Assembly: GCF_000317695.1 (NCBI RefSeq)
Contig: NC_019771.1
Coordinates: 1,802,001 to 1,866,000, forward strand
DNA: 64,000 nucleotides
Direction of reading: 5' to 3'
Origin: Anabaena cylindrica PCC 7122
GTDB lineage: Bacteria > Cyanobacteriota > Cyanobacteriia > Cyanobacteriales > Nostocaceae
Notes under the pieces: model-generated
Told to the model about the DNA's origin: nothing
The model's database searches: none
The model's input: the letters and a program-made list of their open reading frames with translations, nothing else
Translations under genes and position numbers: made by a program
Shown here: positions 16,754 to 25,300 of the stretch, in pieces
Layout: each line of letters begins with the position of its first letter
Numbering within the stretch: the first letter of the stretch is position 1

Positions 16754-17056
16754 GCAAAATTACCTAAAAGAGTTGATTGACTACTGCTACGTTCCCGACC
16801 TTAAACATCATAAGCTGGGTGGAAATCAATTCAAAATAGGAAATAGGCAGAAGTTCAGGAGTATGGCTAACGCCACGCTATGCCTTCGGCACACTACGTG
16901 AACGCTATCAGGAGTTCAGGAGTTCAGGAGTTCAGGAGTTCAGAAGAAATTTCCCCCCTGCCCCCTTGCTCTCTGCTCCCTACTCCCTACTCCCTACTCC
17001 CTACTCCCCTGCCTCTTCTGTCGCTATAATTACCTAAAGCCGTTTGATATATATGA
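16754..17056. other. Divergent spacer with palindromes and heptamer-like repeats
   Basis: 303 bp between lgt and coaD. It contains a REP-like palindromic stretch near 16864-16909 (ATGCCTTCGGCACACTACG), an AGTTCAGG-type tandem repeat (about 16909-16943), and CTCCCTA/CCCTACT repeats (about 16974-17007). Little room is left for regulatory sites apart from the last 50 bp. Confidence 0.6.
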
Positions 17057-17611
17057 ATGATTGCTATTTATCCTGGGAGCTTTGACCCTATTACTTTAGG
17101 ACACCTTGACCTCATTCAGAGGGGTAGTCGGCTGTTTGATGGGGTGATAGTGGCTGTATTGCGAAATCCTAACAAAATGCCACTGTTTACAGTACAACAA
17201 AGAATAGACCAAATTCGTCTGACTACAAAACATTTACCTAATGTGGAAGTAGACAGCTTTGACGGTCTGACCGTTAACTATGCCCAAATGCGACAAGCAC
17301 AAGTTTTGTTACGCGGCTTAAGAGCGGTTTCCGACTTTGAAATCGAGCTGCAAATGGCTCACACTAATAAAACACTTTCTACTCAAATTGAGACAGTTTT
17401 TCTGGCAACCTCAAATGAGTATAGTTTTTTAAGTAGTAGTGTGGTAAAAGAGATTGCAAAGTTTGGTGGCTCTGTCGATCATCTCGTTCCCCCACACATT
17501 GCCTTAGATATATACCAATGCTACAACCAAAACTCTCCCGCCCTGAATCTAATCACAACGGAAACAACCCTCCACCTCCAGAGCAGCAGCCTACTGGACC
17601 AACAGGTGTAG
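17057..17611 (+). CDS. coaD: Phosphopantetheine adenylyltransferase
   Basis: 184 aa. It joins AMP to 4'-phosphopantetheine, the fourth step of coenzyme A synthesis. The nucleotidyltransferase T-x-G-H motif is TLGH (13-16) inside IYPGSFDPITLGHLDLI. RGLRAVSDFEIELQMAHTN near 91-109 and the YSFLSSSVVKE motif near 121-131 complete the family pattern. Most CoaD proteins are about 160 aa; the extra ~25 C-terminal residues (SPALNLITTETTLHL...) are entirely encoded in the 94-bp overlap with the next gene and may be a by-product of it. ATG at 17057 chosen. Confidence 0.96.
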   Translation: MIAIYPGSFDPITLGHLDLIQRGSRLFDGVIVAVLRNPNKMPLFTVQQRIDQIRLTTKHLPNVEVDSFDGLTVNYAQMRQAQVLLRGLRAVSDFEIELQMAHTNKTLSTQIETVFLATSNEYSFLSSSVVKEIAKFGGSVDHLVPPHIALDIYQCYNQNSPALNLITTETTLHLQSSSLLDQQV

Positions 17612-18189
17612 ACATTCAGCTAGAACTCAACCGGCTGGAGGATATTGTTCTTTCTGGTCTACAAATTCCCTTAGTAAGACGCACCTTAGTAGATGAAGAT
17701 AAGCTACTAGAACAGCTTGATTTTGTGCGCGTTTCTTTACCGTCGGTGTTTCAGGAAGCGGCAGAACTCCTCCAACAAAAGGAGGAAATCATGCTGGAAG
17801 CGGAAGAATATGGACAACAGGTTGTGGAATCAGCGCAAGCCAAAAGAGCGCAAATTTTGGCTGAGAGCGATATTATCAGACAGGCAGAACGGGAGGCTGA
17901 ACAGTTGCGGCGAAAAGTGCAGCAAGAGTGTGATGCAATGATGCAAGATACTCTGGCAGAAATTGAGCAAAAACGACGTGCTTGTATGCAAGAATTGGAG
18001 GAAATGAGACAAAGTGCGATCGCACAAGCTCAAGAAATTGAAGATGGTGCTGATCAATATGCTGATAATGTCCTGGAAAATATCGAACAAGATCTTCAGG
18101 AAATGTTGCGAATTATTACTAATGGTCGTTTACAACTGCGAGGAGATATACCAAAGCAGCGTAATTCACCCAATTCTAAAAAAAGATGA
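17518..18189 (+). CDS. Coiled-coil protein (DivIVA-like), overlapping coaD
   Basis: 223 aa. A Pro/Gln-rich start is followed by IQLELNRLEDIVLSG (about 33-47) and then a long Glu/Gln/Ala-rich coiled coil, with AQAKRAQILAESDIIRQAEREAEQL typical of DivIVA/F-type-b-subunit-like helices. The polar region ends in a basic tail. The start codon lies inside coaD in the +2 frame, giving a 94-bp overlap and implying translational coupling. The coiled coil begins at about residue 80, outside the overlap. Likely cytoplasmic scaffold or membrane-curvature protein; function not established. Confidence 0.75.
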   Translation: MLQPKLSRPESNHNGNNPPPPEQQPTGPTGVDIQLELNRLEDIVLSGLQIPLVRRTLVDEDKLLEQLDFVRVSLPSVFQEAAELLQQKEEIMLEAEEYGQQVVESAQAKRAQILAESDIIRQAEREAEQLRRKVQQECDAMMQDTLAEIEQKRRACMQELEEMRQSAIAQAQEIEDGADQYADNVLENIEQDLQEMLRIITNGRLQLRGDIPKQRNSPNSKKR

Positions 18190-18317
18190 TCATTCGTAAT
18201 TCATAATTGTGGCGAAGTTGAAAATTATATTGATGCCTTACCTTTTTTTGGTATTGCATCCAATTTTTATTACATACATGATGATTTATTATAAACGTTA
18301 AAATGTCTAAATCAGAT

Positions 18318-18455
<138 letters not shown>

Positions 18456-18463
18456 CGCATCAA

Positions 18464-18856
18464 TTAATAATTCACTTGATCAATATCGGTGTGGATAAAG
18501 TCATTACCTTTAAATAATAAAGGTTGATTTGTAGATTTTGCCAAAGCATAAGAAAAACAATCTCCCATATTCAGTTTTGCAGGATGACGACCCTTACCAA
18601 ATTTCAAGAGTGCTGCACTTGCTAATTGTGCCTGTTCTACAGTAAAAGGTACAATAGTGATAGACAATGCTGCAATTAATAAATTTAAATTTTCTACACC
18701 CTGCTGACCATGTTTAGTACCCAAAACTATTGATGCTTCAACATAACCTGGAGAAGAAAGTAAACAATCTTCGCTTTCGTTAATAATTTGCATAAAAATC
18801 AGTTCTTCCGGTTCAGCATAAATAATTGCCATGATAGCAGAAGTATCAATAACCAT
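18464..18856 (-). CDS. VapC-type PIN-domain toxin
   Basis: 130 aa PIN-domain ribonuclease, the usual size of VapC toxins. Acidic active-site residues are D4 in MVIDTSAIMAI, E41 in SPGYVEASIV, and D98 in NMGDCFSYALAKSTNQPLLFKGNDF (a later acidic residue sits in this last segment as well). It begins on the last base of the upstream antitoxin gene (1-bp overlap), as in coupled toxin-antitoxin operons. It would cleave RNA when freed from the antitoxin. Confidence 0.88.
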   Translation of the reverse strand: MVIDTSAIMAIIYAEPEELIFMQIINESEDCLLSSPGYVEASIVLGTKHGQQGVENLNLLIAALSITIVPFTVEQAQLASAALLKFGKGRHPAKLNMGDCFSYALAKSTNQPLLFKGNDFIHTDIDQVNY

Positions 18857-19116
18857 TATTCTGGGATTCCAAACTCGTTATAACCAATAATTTCATCAGG
18901 AGTTCTACTATCAAGCATAGGTAAACTTCTAATTTGATGACAAATACTGCGAACAAGATTAATATCAATTTTGTTCTCTTTTCGATTTGGTAAGGAAATA
19001 GGATGAGCTTGATATAAAAGTTTTCCTGTTATTTCCATTCCGGCAAAATTGGAAGGCATTTTCAGATACAAAAAACCATTTTCATCTACACGAGCATCAA
19101 AATTAATTTGTTGCAT
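18856..19116 (-). CDS. Antitoxin partner of the 18.5-kb VapC
   Basis: About 86 aa, starting MQQINFDARVDENGFLYLKMP. The N-terminal half is a beta-rich stretch and the C-terminus carries TPDEIIGYNEFGIPE, a tail of the kind by which antitoxins wrap the PIN toxin. No named DNA-binding fold is obvious by eye. An upstream ATG at 19131 would add MEDKT. The call rests mostly on its place: immediately upstream of and overlapping a PIN toxin gene. Confidence 0.72.
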   Translation of the reverse strand: MQQINFDARVDENGFLYLKMPSNFAGMEITGKLLYQAHPISLPNRKENKIDINLVRSICHQIRSLPMLDSRTPDEIIGYNEFGIPE

Positions 19117-19131
19117 TGTCTTATCTTCCAA

Positions 19132-19601
19132 ATTGAATTACAGAATTTTGGTTTACTTTTACCTCTATATCAAATTGTAACATATTGTCAGAATCAGGAT
19201 ACCCAGGATTAAAGGATTTACCGGATTGTTATTTGATAGTTAATGGCTGTTGTTTATGTATTTGTTCTTATAGCTCACTTCATGAATATCTACTTAATAT
19301 TCTGTCTGAATCAAGATAACTAGGATTAGAGGAACAGCACAACCAGATTCAGACATTGATATTTTAATTGTGTCAAAGGATGTTTTAACTATTTCCAAAA
19401 AAGTGAGAAATTAGTCAATTAATTTCTGGTTTATGCCTAAAATATAATGTTTTAGTCAGTTCTATTTTTCCTAATTTTGAACAATTAAAAAATCATGATA
19501 GTGTATTTTTCGTAATATTTATACAAAATGGTTTAGTAATATAAATCCTGAACAACAAAAACTGTTATAAAAAGCTGAAAGGAGTTTACAAGCCGCAGAA
19601 A
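19132..19601. other. Spacer with interspersed repeat and gene relics
   Basis: 470 bp of AT-rich DNA between two toxin-antitoxin modules. Positions about 19186-19226 hold the repeat GAATCAGGATACCCAGGATT... found again near 20250. Further on, a decayed coding relic is visible at 19544-19609. The remainder has no recognisable content. Confidence 0.5.
19186..19228. repeat. Interspersed CAGGAT repeat, copy 1
   Basis: The sequence TTGTCAGAATCAGGATACCC continues for about 35 bp and is repeated almost exactly at 20246-20285. Inverted relatives (CATCCTGATTCAGACA) occur near 20415 and 20470. Its function is unknown; it flanks the toxin-antitoxin pairs. Confidence 0.65.
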
Positions 19602-19609
19602 TTAATTAA
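19544..19609 (+). pseudogene. Possible relic of a HEPN-domain gene start
   Basis: In one plus-strand frame the bases read NPEQQKLL-stop-KAERSLQAAEIN-stop. This resembles the N-terminus of small HEPN-domain proteins (MNPEQ...KA.RSL.AA) that pair with MNT nucleotidyltransferases. The ATG position is ATA, a stop interrupts the frame, and the rest is replaced by the neighbouring VapC gene. The match is short and from memory. Confidence 0.3.
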
Positions 19610-19985
19610 CAAAAGGATTTTCAATTTTCAGCCCAGTAACTCCTTTAAAATCACTGATATTTCTGGTTACTAAAAATGCGGCTTGATTTATTGCTGTAGC
19701 GGCGATAATTGCATCAGGAAGCTTAATTTTATATTGTCGTTTTAATTGGATTGTCTGATTTTCAATTTCTCGTAACAATGGAACTGAGTTAAACTGGGAT
19801 AGTAAATCTTCAATAGACTGTTCTTCCTCTTTTGATAAACCTGCAAAACTCAGTAATTCAATGCGGATGATCGGTGAAATTAGAATTTCGTGTAAATTCA
19901 GAAATTCTTCTGTAAACCATGAATTAACTGTGATGTCATCGGCTAGATAGTAAATAAAAATATTGGTATCATAAAGATATCTCAT
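19602..19985 (-). CDS. VapC-type PIN-domain toxin (second module)
   Basis: 127 aa PIN-domain protein with D6 in YLYDTNIFIYYLADD, E at about 42 in RIELLSF, and D in LPDAIIAATAINQ near 91, followed by FLVTRNISDFKGV; these are the acidic residues of the PIN ribonuclease fold. The ATG at 19985 overlaps the antitoxin stop as ATGA and follows a GGAAG ribosome site; an ATG 9 nt upstream is also possible. Similarity to the first VapC is low, so the two modules are unrelated pairs rather than a duplication. Confidence 0.88.
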   Translation of the reverse strand: MRYLYDTNIFIYYLADDITVNSWFTEEFLNLHEILISPIIRIELLSFAGLSKEEEQSIEDLLSQFNSVPLLREIENQTIQLKRQYKIKLPDAIIAATAINQAAFLVTRNISDFKGVTGLKIENPFVN

Positions 19986-20179
19986 TCTTCCCATTCCTGA
20001 CGTAGAGTATCTAAATGAGCTAATATTGCTGCTTTTTTATGCTTTAAAATTCCTTTAGCTTGAATAATTTTTTCATAGTCCTTTTTCCAATTTAATAGCA
20101 TTGACTGTGGTACATTTACTGTAATTGAATCTTCATCTTGAGATACAAGATAATGTCTTGGTATTTTGATTAATGGCAT
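19982..20179 (-). CDS. Antitoxin partner of the 19.6-kb VapC
   Basis: 65 aa: MPLIKIPRHYLVSQDEDSIT, then a helix with LNWKKDYEKIIQAKG and a C-terminal helix AAILAHLDTLRQEWEE, plausible as the toxin-neutralising segment. It overlaps the toxin gene by ATGA and lies directly upstream, the standard order. No named family is evident. The call rests on size, order and overlap. Confidence 0.75.
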   Translation of the reverse strand: MPLIKIPRHYLVSQDEDSITVNVPQSMLLNWKKDYEKIIQAKGILKHKKAAILAHLDTLRQEWEE

Positions 20180-20614
20180 AGTTTTATGCTCCTAATTTCT
20201 CTCAATTCAGATTGTAACATAATGACGATATTACAGATTATAAAATTGTCAGAATCAGGATACCCAGGATTAAAGGATTCACAGGATGATTACTAGAAGT
20301 GAATGATATATTGATTATTACGGTCATTTCATAAAAATTAACCTTTCTCTATAACAATCATCAACAACTAACAAAAAATCATCCAATCACATTCTGTACA
20401 TCCTCAAATCCTGGACATCCTGATTCAGACAACCACAACACAAAAAATCATCCAATCACATCCTGGACATCCTGATTCAGACAATAATATGCTATTTTTA
20501 ATACAGCATACATCAAAACAACCATTAACCAATAGACATCAATATTTGTATTACGAGAGGACTTGTTATATCAAATATGAGTTTATCCACACCGCTTTAT
20601 AAACAAATTTAGTT
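20180..20614. other. Repeat-rich spacer before the rsbU-type gene
   Basis: 435 bp. It holds the second CAGGAT repeat (20246-20285), then two inverted relatives (about 20397-20432 and 20457-20482, sharing CATCCTGATTCAGACA). The remaining AT-rich 100 bp should carry the promoter of the gene at 20615. No ORF seen. Confidence 0.55.
20246..20290. repeat. Interspersed CAGGAT repeat, copy 2
   Basis: Shares about 35 bp with the copy at 19186, then diverges (CACAGGATGATTAC). Same orientation. Confidence 0.65.
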
Positions 20615-22966
20615 ATGAAGAAGCTATCCATATTTCGATTTAAAAGTATTACCCATCGGTTGATATTTAGTTGTGTTGTGGCAGCGATTGCTATTTATGG
20701 GGTTTCCTATTGGCAAGCCCGCAAACTGTTACAAAAAAGTGTAGATGGTTGGTTAATTGATTTAGCTCAGTCTCGAATTGACACTGTTGCCAATGAGATG
20801 GAAGGGAAACTACAAGCCATTGAAAGAAGTATGCTGCTGTCGATTTATGGTATTGAAAAATCAGCACAAAATTCCAATGCTGTTAATCAAACTGAACTAT
20901 TACCAATACTAACAACCCTAGTCGAAAAACAGCCTCAAATTCAGGCAGTTGCACTCATTAATGGCAGCAATATTTCTGAGACTGGATGGTACTATGACCG
21001 CCAGGGAAAATACACCAAACTTAATCTAGAAGCAAGCAAAATTTGGCTAAATCGCTGCCAAATCAAGGGCAATACCCCAGCTACCTTACCGTTTTGGACA
21101 CAACCCTATCCCCTTAATCATCCATCAGCTATCACTTATTGCTTTCCTGTCTCTGTTAATAGTAATCCAGAAACTATCACTTGGCTGGTGATGGAAGTTA
21201 ATTTAGATTGGGTATCTCCTAATATGGCAAAAAAGTTAGCCCAGAACAATCAATCACATGGTCTAGAATTGGGTAATTATTTTGTGTTTTCACCATCAAA
21301 TGCTCAATGGATTGTCAAACCAGAAAATTCCCAACTACTTCATCTATCTTTATCTGGGCAAAATCATAATTTAAATAACCAGCAACCAAGTACGGGGTTG
21401 ATTAATGCTAGAAATAATTCCCAAGGCATTTTAGTGACGACAAAGGTAAACTCTACAAATTGGATTGTCGGCATCACATTTCCATCTGCCAAGTTAGAGC
21501 AGTTTCAGCAGCAATACCTGTGGTTGGTAATTGTTTCCATGTCGAAAGATATGTTGTTGATATGTGTGGTAATTGCCTTTATTTCTCAACTTACTACGCG
21601 TCCTTTGCGTGAACTCAACACTAGCACCCAAGAAATGGCTCAGGGCAACCTTGATACCAAGCTACCCGCAGTTACTTCCGATGATGAGGTAGGACGGTTA
21701 ACCCAATCTTTTCGGCAAATGCGCGACTCTCTGCAACTCTATATCAGCAATCTGCAAGAGACAACTGCGGCTAAACAAAAACTAGAGAGTGAACTTTCTA
21801 TTGCTGCCCAAATTCAGCGCACGATGGTTCCTCGAACTACTGTGGATAGCAGTCCTAATTCGCCATATCAGATATCTGCTTTATTGAAACCTGCGCGGAT
21901 TGTGGGTGGTGATCTTTATGACTTTTTTCTCTTGGGAAGCGATCGCTTGTGCATAATTATTGGTGATGTCGCTGATAAAGGATTCCCCGCAGCACTACTG
22001 ATGGCACGCACAGTCACCTTAATTCGCACTCTCACCAAACCCTTCCATACCCCTAGCGAAATTCTGCAAACTGTTAATCAACAACTATGTGCTGAAAATG
22101 AAGAATGTTTATTTGTTACCGTGTTTTGCGGTGTAATTGATTTACGTAGTGGCAAATTTATTTATGCCAGTGGTGGTCATGATGCTCCCATATTGATACA
22201 CGATCAGCAGGTTAAGTATCTAGATTTGGAAACTAGTCCACCGCTAGGACTGTATGAAGATTCTCTGTTTGAGGAAAGTGAGTATGTACTTGCTGCCAAC
22301 GATTTGCTCCTACTTTATACTGATGGCATCACAGAAGCGATGAACTCCCAGGGTGAGATATTTTCTGAAGCCCGGTTAATTGAGATGATGACATCCTATC
22401 CACCAAGCAACCCAGCCCGTGCGGTTCGCACAATTGTACATTTTTGTCAGGAGTTTGTGGGGGAGGCACCGCAATCAGATGATATTACCTTGTTAGCTGT
22501 GCAGTATCTACCGTCAAGTCCTTTTTCTCAAGCAGTAAATGTTATGGAATGGAATCTGACTCTCAACAGTGAGTTAACTGAGTTAGAGACAGTGAAACAA
22601 AGCTTAGGTAAGATTTTGCAGGCAGCTAGTCTGACTGTGGAATTGATTGAAGATGCCCAGTTAATTGTGGAAGAGGTTTTAGTCAATATTATTCAATATG
22701 GTTATGAAAATCACAGCAGCGCTTATATTGACTTGCGGATTGAAATCAATGATCAACAGTTAATAATGACTTTTAAAGATAGTGGCAAGGCTTTTAATCC
22801 CTTAACTGAAATTGCCTCACCAGATATGATGATGGATGATGAAGAGCGCTCTCTGGGCGGATTTGGATTTTTTTTGGTGCAAGAACTCGCCGAGCAAGTA
22901 GACTATGTTTATATCAACGGTCAGAACGTTTTAACAGTCCGGCAAGCGATCGCTAAAGTAGCTTAA
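20615..22966 (+). CDS. RsbU-type PP2C phosphatase with sensor, HAMP and anti-sigma-kinase-like domain
   Basis: 783 aa. TM1 at about 12-32, an extracytoplasmic sensor to about 300 (Cache-like size), TM2 at about 302-325, and HAMP at about 325-378 (RPLRELNTSTQEMAQGNLD). A SpoIIE/PP2C phosphatase spans about 390-632 (IVGGDLYDFF, IGDVADKGFPAALLMA, ASGGHDAPIL, LLYTDGITEAMN, SDDITLLAV). An RsbW-like HATPase fills about 645-783 (EEVLVNIIQYGYE N-box, FKDSGKAFNP, GGFGFFLVQELAE). One protein thus carries both the phosphatase and the kinase of a partner-switching circuit. The STAS protein 55 bp downstream is the obvious substrate. No sigma factor is nearby. Confidence 0.93.
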   Translation: MKKLSIFRFKSITHRLIFSCVVAAIAIYGVSYWQARKLLQKSVDGWLIDLAQSRIDTVANEMEGKLQAIERSMLLSIYGIEKSAQNSNAVNQTELLPILTTLVEKQPQIQAVALINGSNISETGWYYDRQGKYTKLNLEASKIWLNRCQIKGNTPATLPFWTQPYPLNHPSAITYCFPVSVNSNPETITWLVMEVNLDWVSPNMAKKLAQNNQSHGLELGNYFVFSPSNAQWIVKPENSQLLHLSLSGQNHNLNNQQPSTGLINARNNSQGILVTTKVNSTNWIVGITFPSAKLEQFQQQYLWLVIVSMSKDMLLICVVIAFISQLTTRPLRELNTSTQEMAQGNLDTKLPAVTSDDEVGRLTQSFRQMRDSLQLYISNLQETTAAKQKLESELSIAAQIQRTMVPRTTVDSSPNSPYQISALLKPARIVGGDLYDFFLLGSDRLCIIIGDVADKGFPAALLMARTVTLIRTLTKPFHTPSEILQTVNQQLCAENEECLFVTVFCGVIDLRSGKFIYASGGHDAPILIHDQQVKYLDLETSPPLGLYEDSLFEESEYVLAANDLLLLYTDGITEAMNSQGEIFSEARLIEMMTSYPPSNPARAVRTIVHFCQEFVGEAPQSDDITLLAVQYLPSSPFSQAVNVMEWNLTLNSELTELETVKQSLGKILQAASLTVELIEDAQLIVEEVLVNIIQYGYENHSSAYIDLRIEINDQQLIMTFKDSGKAFNPLTEIASPDMMMDDEERSLGGFGFFLVQELAEQVDYVYINGQNVLTVRQAIAKVA

Positions 22967-23021
22967 AATCACCCAATTTCAGCTAAACTACAAATAAATA
23001 CTAATTACAAAATAATAATCT

Positions 23022-23399
23022 ATGTCATTGCAAATCTACGTAGAAACTACTAACCCCACTACCTTGTGTTTAGCATTGGACGGTCAGCTTGATACACTGA
23101 CAGCAACGGATTTAGATAAATCTATTCACAATAGTTTGACACCGAACATCCAAACCCTGATTTTAGATCTCCAGAAATTGAGTTTTATCTCCAGTGCCGG
23201 ACTGCGAATTCTTGCCAAGGCACGAAAAACGATGAAATCAAGAGAGGGTAAGGTATATTTTACCCATCCTACTCCTCAAGTGAAGAAAGTATTTGATATC
23301 GTTAAAGCTGTTCCTCTCTCTGAGGTGTTTTCCAATACTCAGGAGTTAGATGCCTACTTAGAAGCCATGCAAGCTGAAGTAGATGGGGAAAGTGATTAA
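23022..23399 (+). CDS. STAS-domain anti-sigma factor antagonist
   Basis: 125 aa single STAS domain with the phosphorylation-site segment DLQKLSFISSAGLRILAKARK, whose serines at about residues 56-60 correspond to the phosphorylated Ser of SpoIIAA/RsbV. The rest follows the family: beta strand LCLALDGQLD, and a final helix ELDAYLEAMQ. It would be dephosphorylated by the PP2C domain and phosphorylated by the HATPase domain of the gene just upstream. Start ATG at 23022. Confidence 0.92.
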   Translation: MSLQIYVETTNPTTLCLALDGQLDTLTATDLDKSIHNSLTPNIQTLILDLQKLSFISSAGLRILAKARKTMKSREGKVYFTHPTPQVKKVFDIVKAVPLSEVFSNTQELDAYLEAMQAEVDGESD

Positions 23400-23450
23400 A
23401 ATAATTCGTAGTAGTACCAACCGCAGGTTTTCTCACAGGATTTTTGATCA

Positions 23451-23774
23451 ATGTTCACTTTAGCTCAAGTCAGTTTTGGTAGAAATAGCACTAGTTTAAT
23501 AGGAATTATTTATTTACTTTTTGCGGTTGCTTACTTTTTAATCATGCTATTTTTGCTATTTTTACGCAGATCTAAATCTAGGAATTTAATATTGGTATTT
23601 GATATTATTCAATTAATATTTGTACCATTGATCATGCTATTTTGCGGGTTCATCCTATTGTTTCAAGGTTGGAGATTAGATCCTATTCTTCAGTTTGTAC
23701 AATTTTTGTTGTTCATATTAATTACTTACTTACTCATCAAAGATATTGTATTTAGTACAATTGATAGAAAATAA
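23451..23774 (+). CDS. Small membrane protein, Ycf66-like
   Basis: 107 aa with three hydrophobic helices (about 16-38, 46-70, 80-98). The segment FILLFQGWRLDPILQFVQFLL matches what I recall of the Ycf66 family, found in cyanobacteria and some plastids; the N-terminal domain of that family has this FQGWRLDPIL motif between helices. Function is unknown. It follows the STAS gene by 51 bp on the same strand, but whether it belongs to the same transcript is unclear. Confidence 0.65.
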   Translation: MFTLAQVSFGRNSTSLIGIIYLLFAVAYFLIMLFLLFLRRSKSRNLILVFDIIQLIFVPLIMLFCGFILLFQGWRLDPILQFVQFLLFILITYLLIKDIVFSTIDRK

Positions 23775-23859
23775 GTAGAGATAATTAAGATAGTTTTAGA
23801 TTATTTTCATGCAAAGACACAAAGATAAGAAAACTCATTTGCATCTTTGCACAATATTT

Positions 23860-25209
23860 TTACAAAGTATAAGTGAAATCTTTCACTAGCATACCAGGAA
23901 CTAAACTACCACCTAATTGACGGCTTTCATAAGTTCCGACATCGGGAATGAATTCTTGAAAATCGGTTAAATCAACTAAATTTTCTTCACCCCAAAAACG
24001 ATAGAGACTTTCATCAAAACGCAGATTTTCAATAGGTGCAACTATTTCGCCGTTTTCTACCCAAAAACAGGCATAACGTGTCATACCTGTAATTCTACCA
24101 GTAGGGCGATCGCTCCAATTTAAATAATGCAAATTAGAAACATATAACCCTGTATCTAAACTGCTGAGAATATCCGCAAATGCTAAATTACCAGGACTTA
24201 TTTCTGGCGCACGTAAGGTTTCTGAACTATTAGCACCGTTAGCGGGTTTATTATATTCCTTAGCAGTCCGAGAATTTACTAAAGTATTAATTAAAATTCC
24301 TTTTTCTACTAAATCTAATTCTGGTGCTGCCATTTCTCCTAAATCATTAAATCTCGGAACTAAACCCTGTTGAAAGTTTTCCTTCAAAGTGAACTTTCGT
24401 GAAAGTTGTTTTTCTTGACGTGATAAAACAGCCAAAGCACTATTACCTTGTTGAATATCGGCTTCACTGATAGCACCCCACGAAAGCATACTCAATAATT
24501 CAGCAACAGCGGACGGTGCAAAATAAGTTTTGTATTGTCCTTTTGGTAATTCTTTTGCGGGACGAGACAGCATGACTAATTGCTCTTTAGCATCATTTAT
24601 TTTAGCAATATAATTAGATTCATCCCAATTGCTGCCAGCAAAAGTACCTTTAACAGCTTGTCCTAATTCATTAAACAAAGAATAATCTAAAGTGAAAGAA
24701 TCAGTCACAAACCAGTGTTTTTGTCCGCCAGAATCACCATAAGCTCTAATCACAAATCCCCCAGCATAAATACCAGTGAAATCTAAATCAGTAACTGCTT
24801 CTAATATATGAGAAACTAAAGTTTCTGGAGTTAACAATTTACCTGAATTAACTTCTCTACTAGTATTATTCCCCGTTGGTAAAACCAAATAAGGGTCAAT
24901 AGGTAATAGAGTCAACTCATCACGTAACTCTTGTAAAGCACTATATCCTAATTGCCAATCTATTTCCCAATCTCCAGTAAAAGGAAATTGACGAAAACTA
25001 CTGCGCTGATTTGCCATTAAAGTCAATTTAATCCAACCATCAACCACTAATCCCGTTTGTCGCACCTTAGCATGATTGAAGCGAGTAAACTGACTAATTT
25101 CACTGCTAAGTCTCACAGTAAAATGTTCAGTTGCCATTTTCTTAATCAACAAACCTTCTACCAACTGATTAAAATTACTTTCTAAAACTGATAACTCTGC
25201 AAATTTCAT
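23860..25209 (-). CDS. tldE: TldE/PmbA-type subunit of the TldD/TldE protease
   Basis: 449 aa PmbA/TldD-family protein. It lacks the HExxxH motif, as expected for the non-catalytic TldE subunit, but has the family C-terminal domain (GLYVSNLHYLNWSDRPTGRITGMTRYACFWVENGEIVAPIENLRFDES reduced to separate segments). An ATG at 25209 (MKFAELSVLESNF) is preferred to an upstream GTG/TTG-type start. tldD lies 91 bp upstream on the same strand, so the two probably form an operon. The pair degrades or matures small peptides in the cytoplasm. Confidence 0.88.
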   Translation of the reverse strand: MKFAELSVLESNFNQLVEGLLIKKMATEHFTVRLSSEISQFTRFNHAKVRQTGLVVDGWIKLTLMANQRSSFRQFPFTGDWEIDWQLGYSALQELRDELTLLPIDPYLVLPTGNNTSREVNSGKLLTPETLVSHILEAVTDLDFTGIYAGGFVIRAYGDSGGQKHWFVTDSFTLDYSLFNELGQAVKGTFAGSNWDESNYIAKINDAKEQLVMLSRPAKELPKGQYKTYFAPSAVAELLSMLSWGAISEADIQQGNSALAVLSRQEKQLSRKFTLKENFQQGLVPRFNDLGEMAAPELDLVEKGILINTLVNSRTAKEYNKPANGANSSETLRAPEISPGNLAFADILSSLDTGLYVSNLHYLNWSDRPTGRITGMTRYACFWVENGEIVAPIENLRFDESLYRFWGEENLVDLTDFQEFIPDVGTYESRQLGGSLVPGMLVKDFTYTL

Positions 25210-25300
25210 AACTATTCTAAACCTACAATTAGCAAACACAAAAAAACTCAGCGAACCTCTGCGCTAACCTCCGCGTACCTCTGCGTTAAAAAAACTCCTC

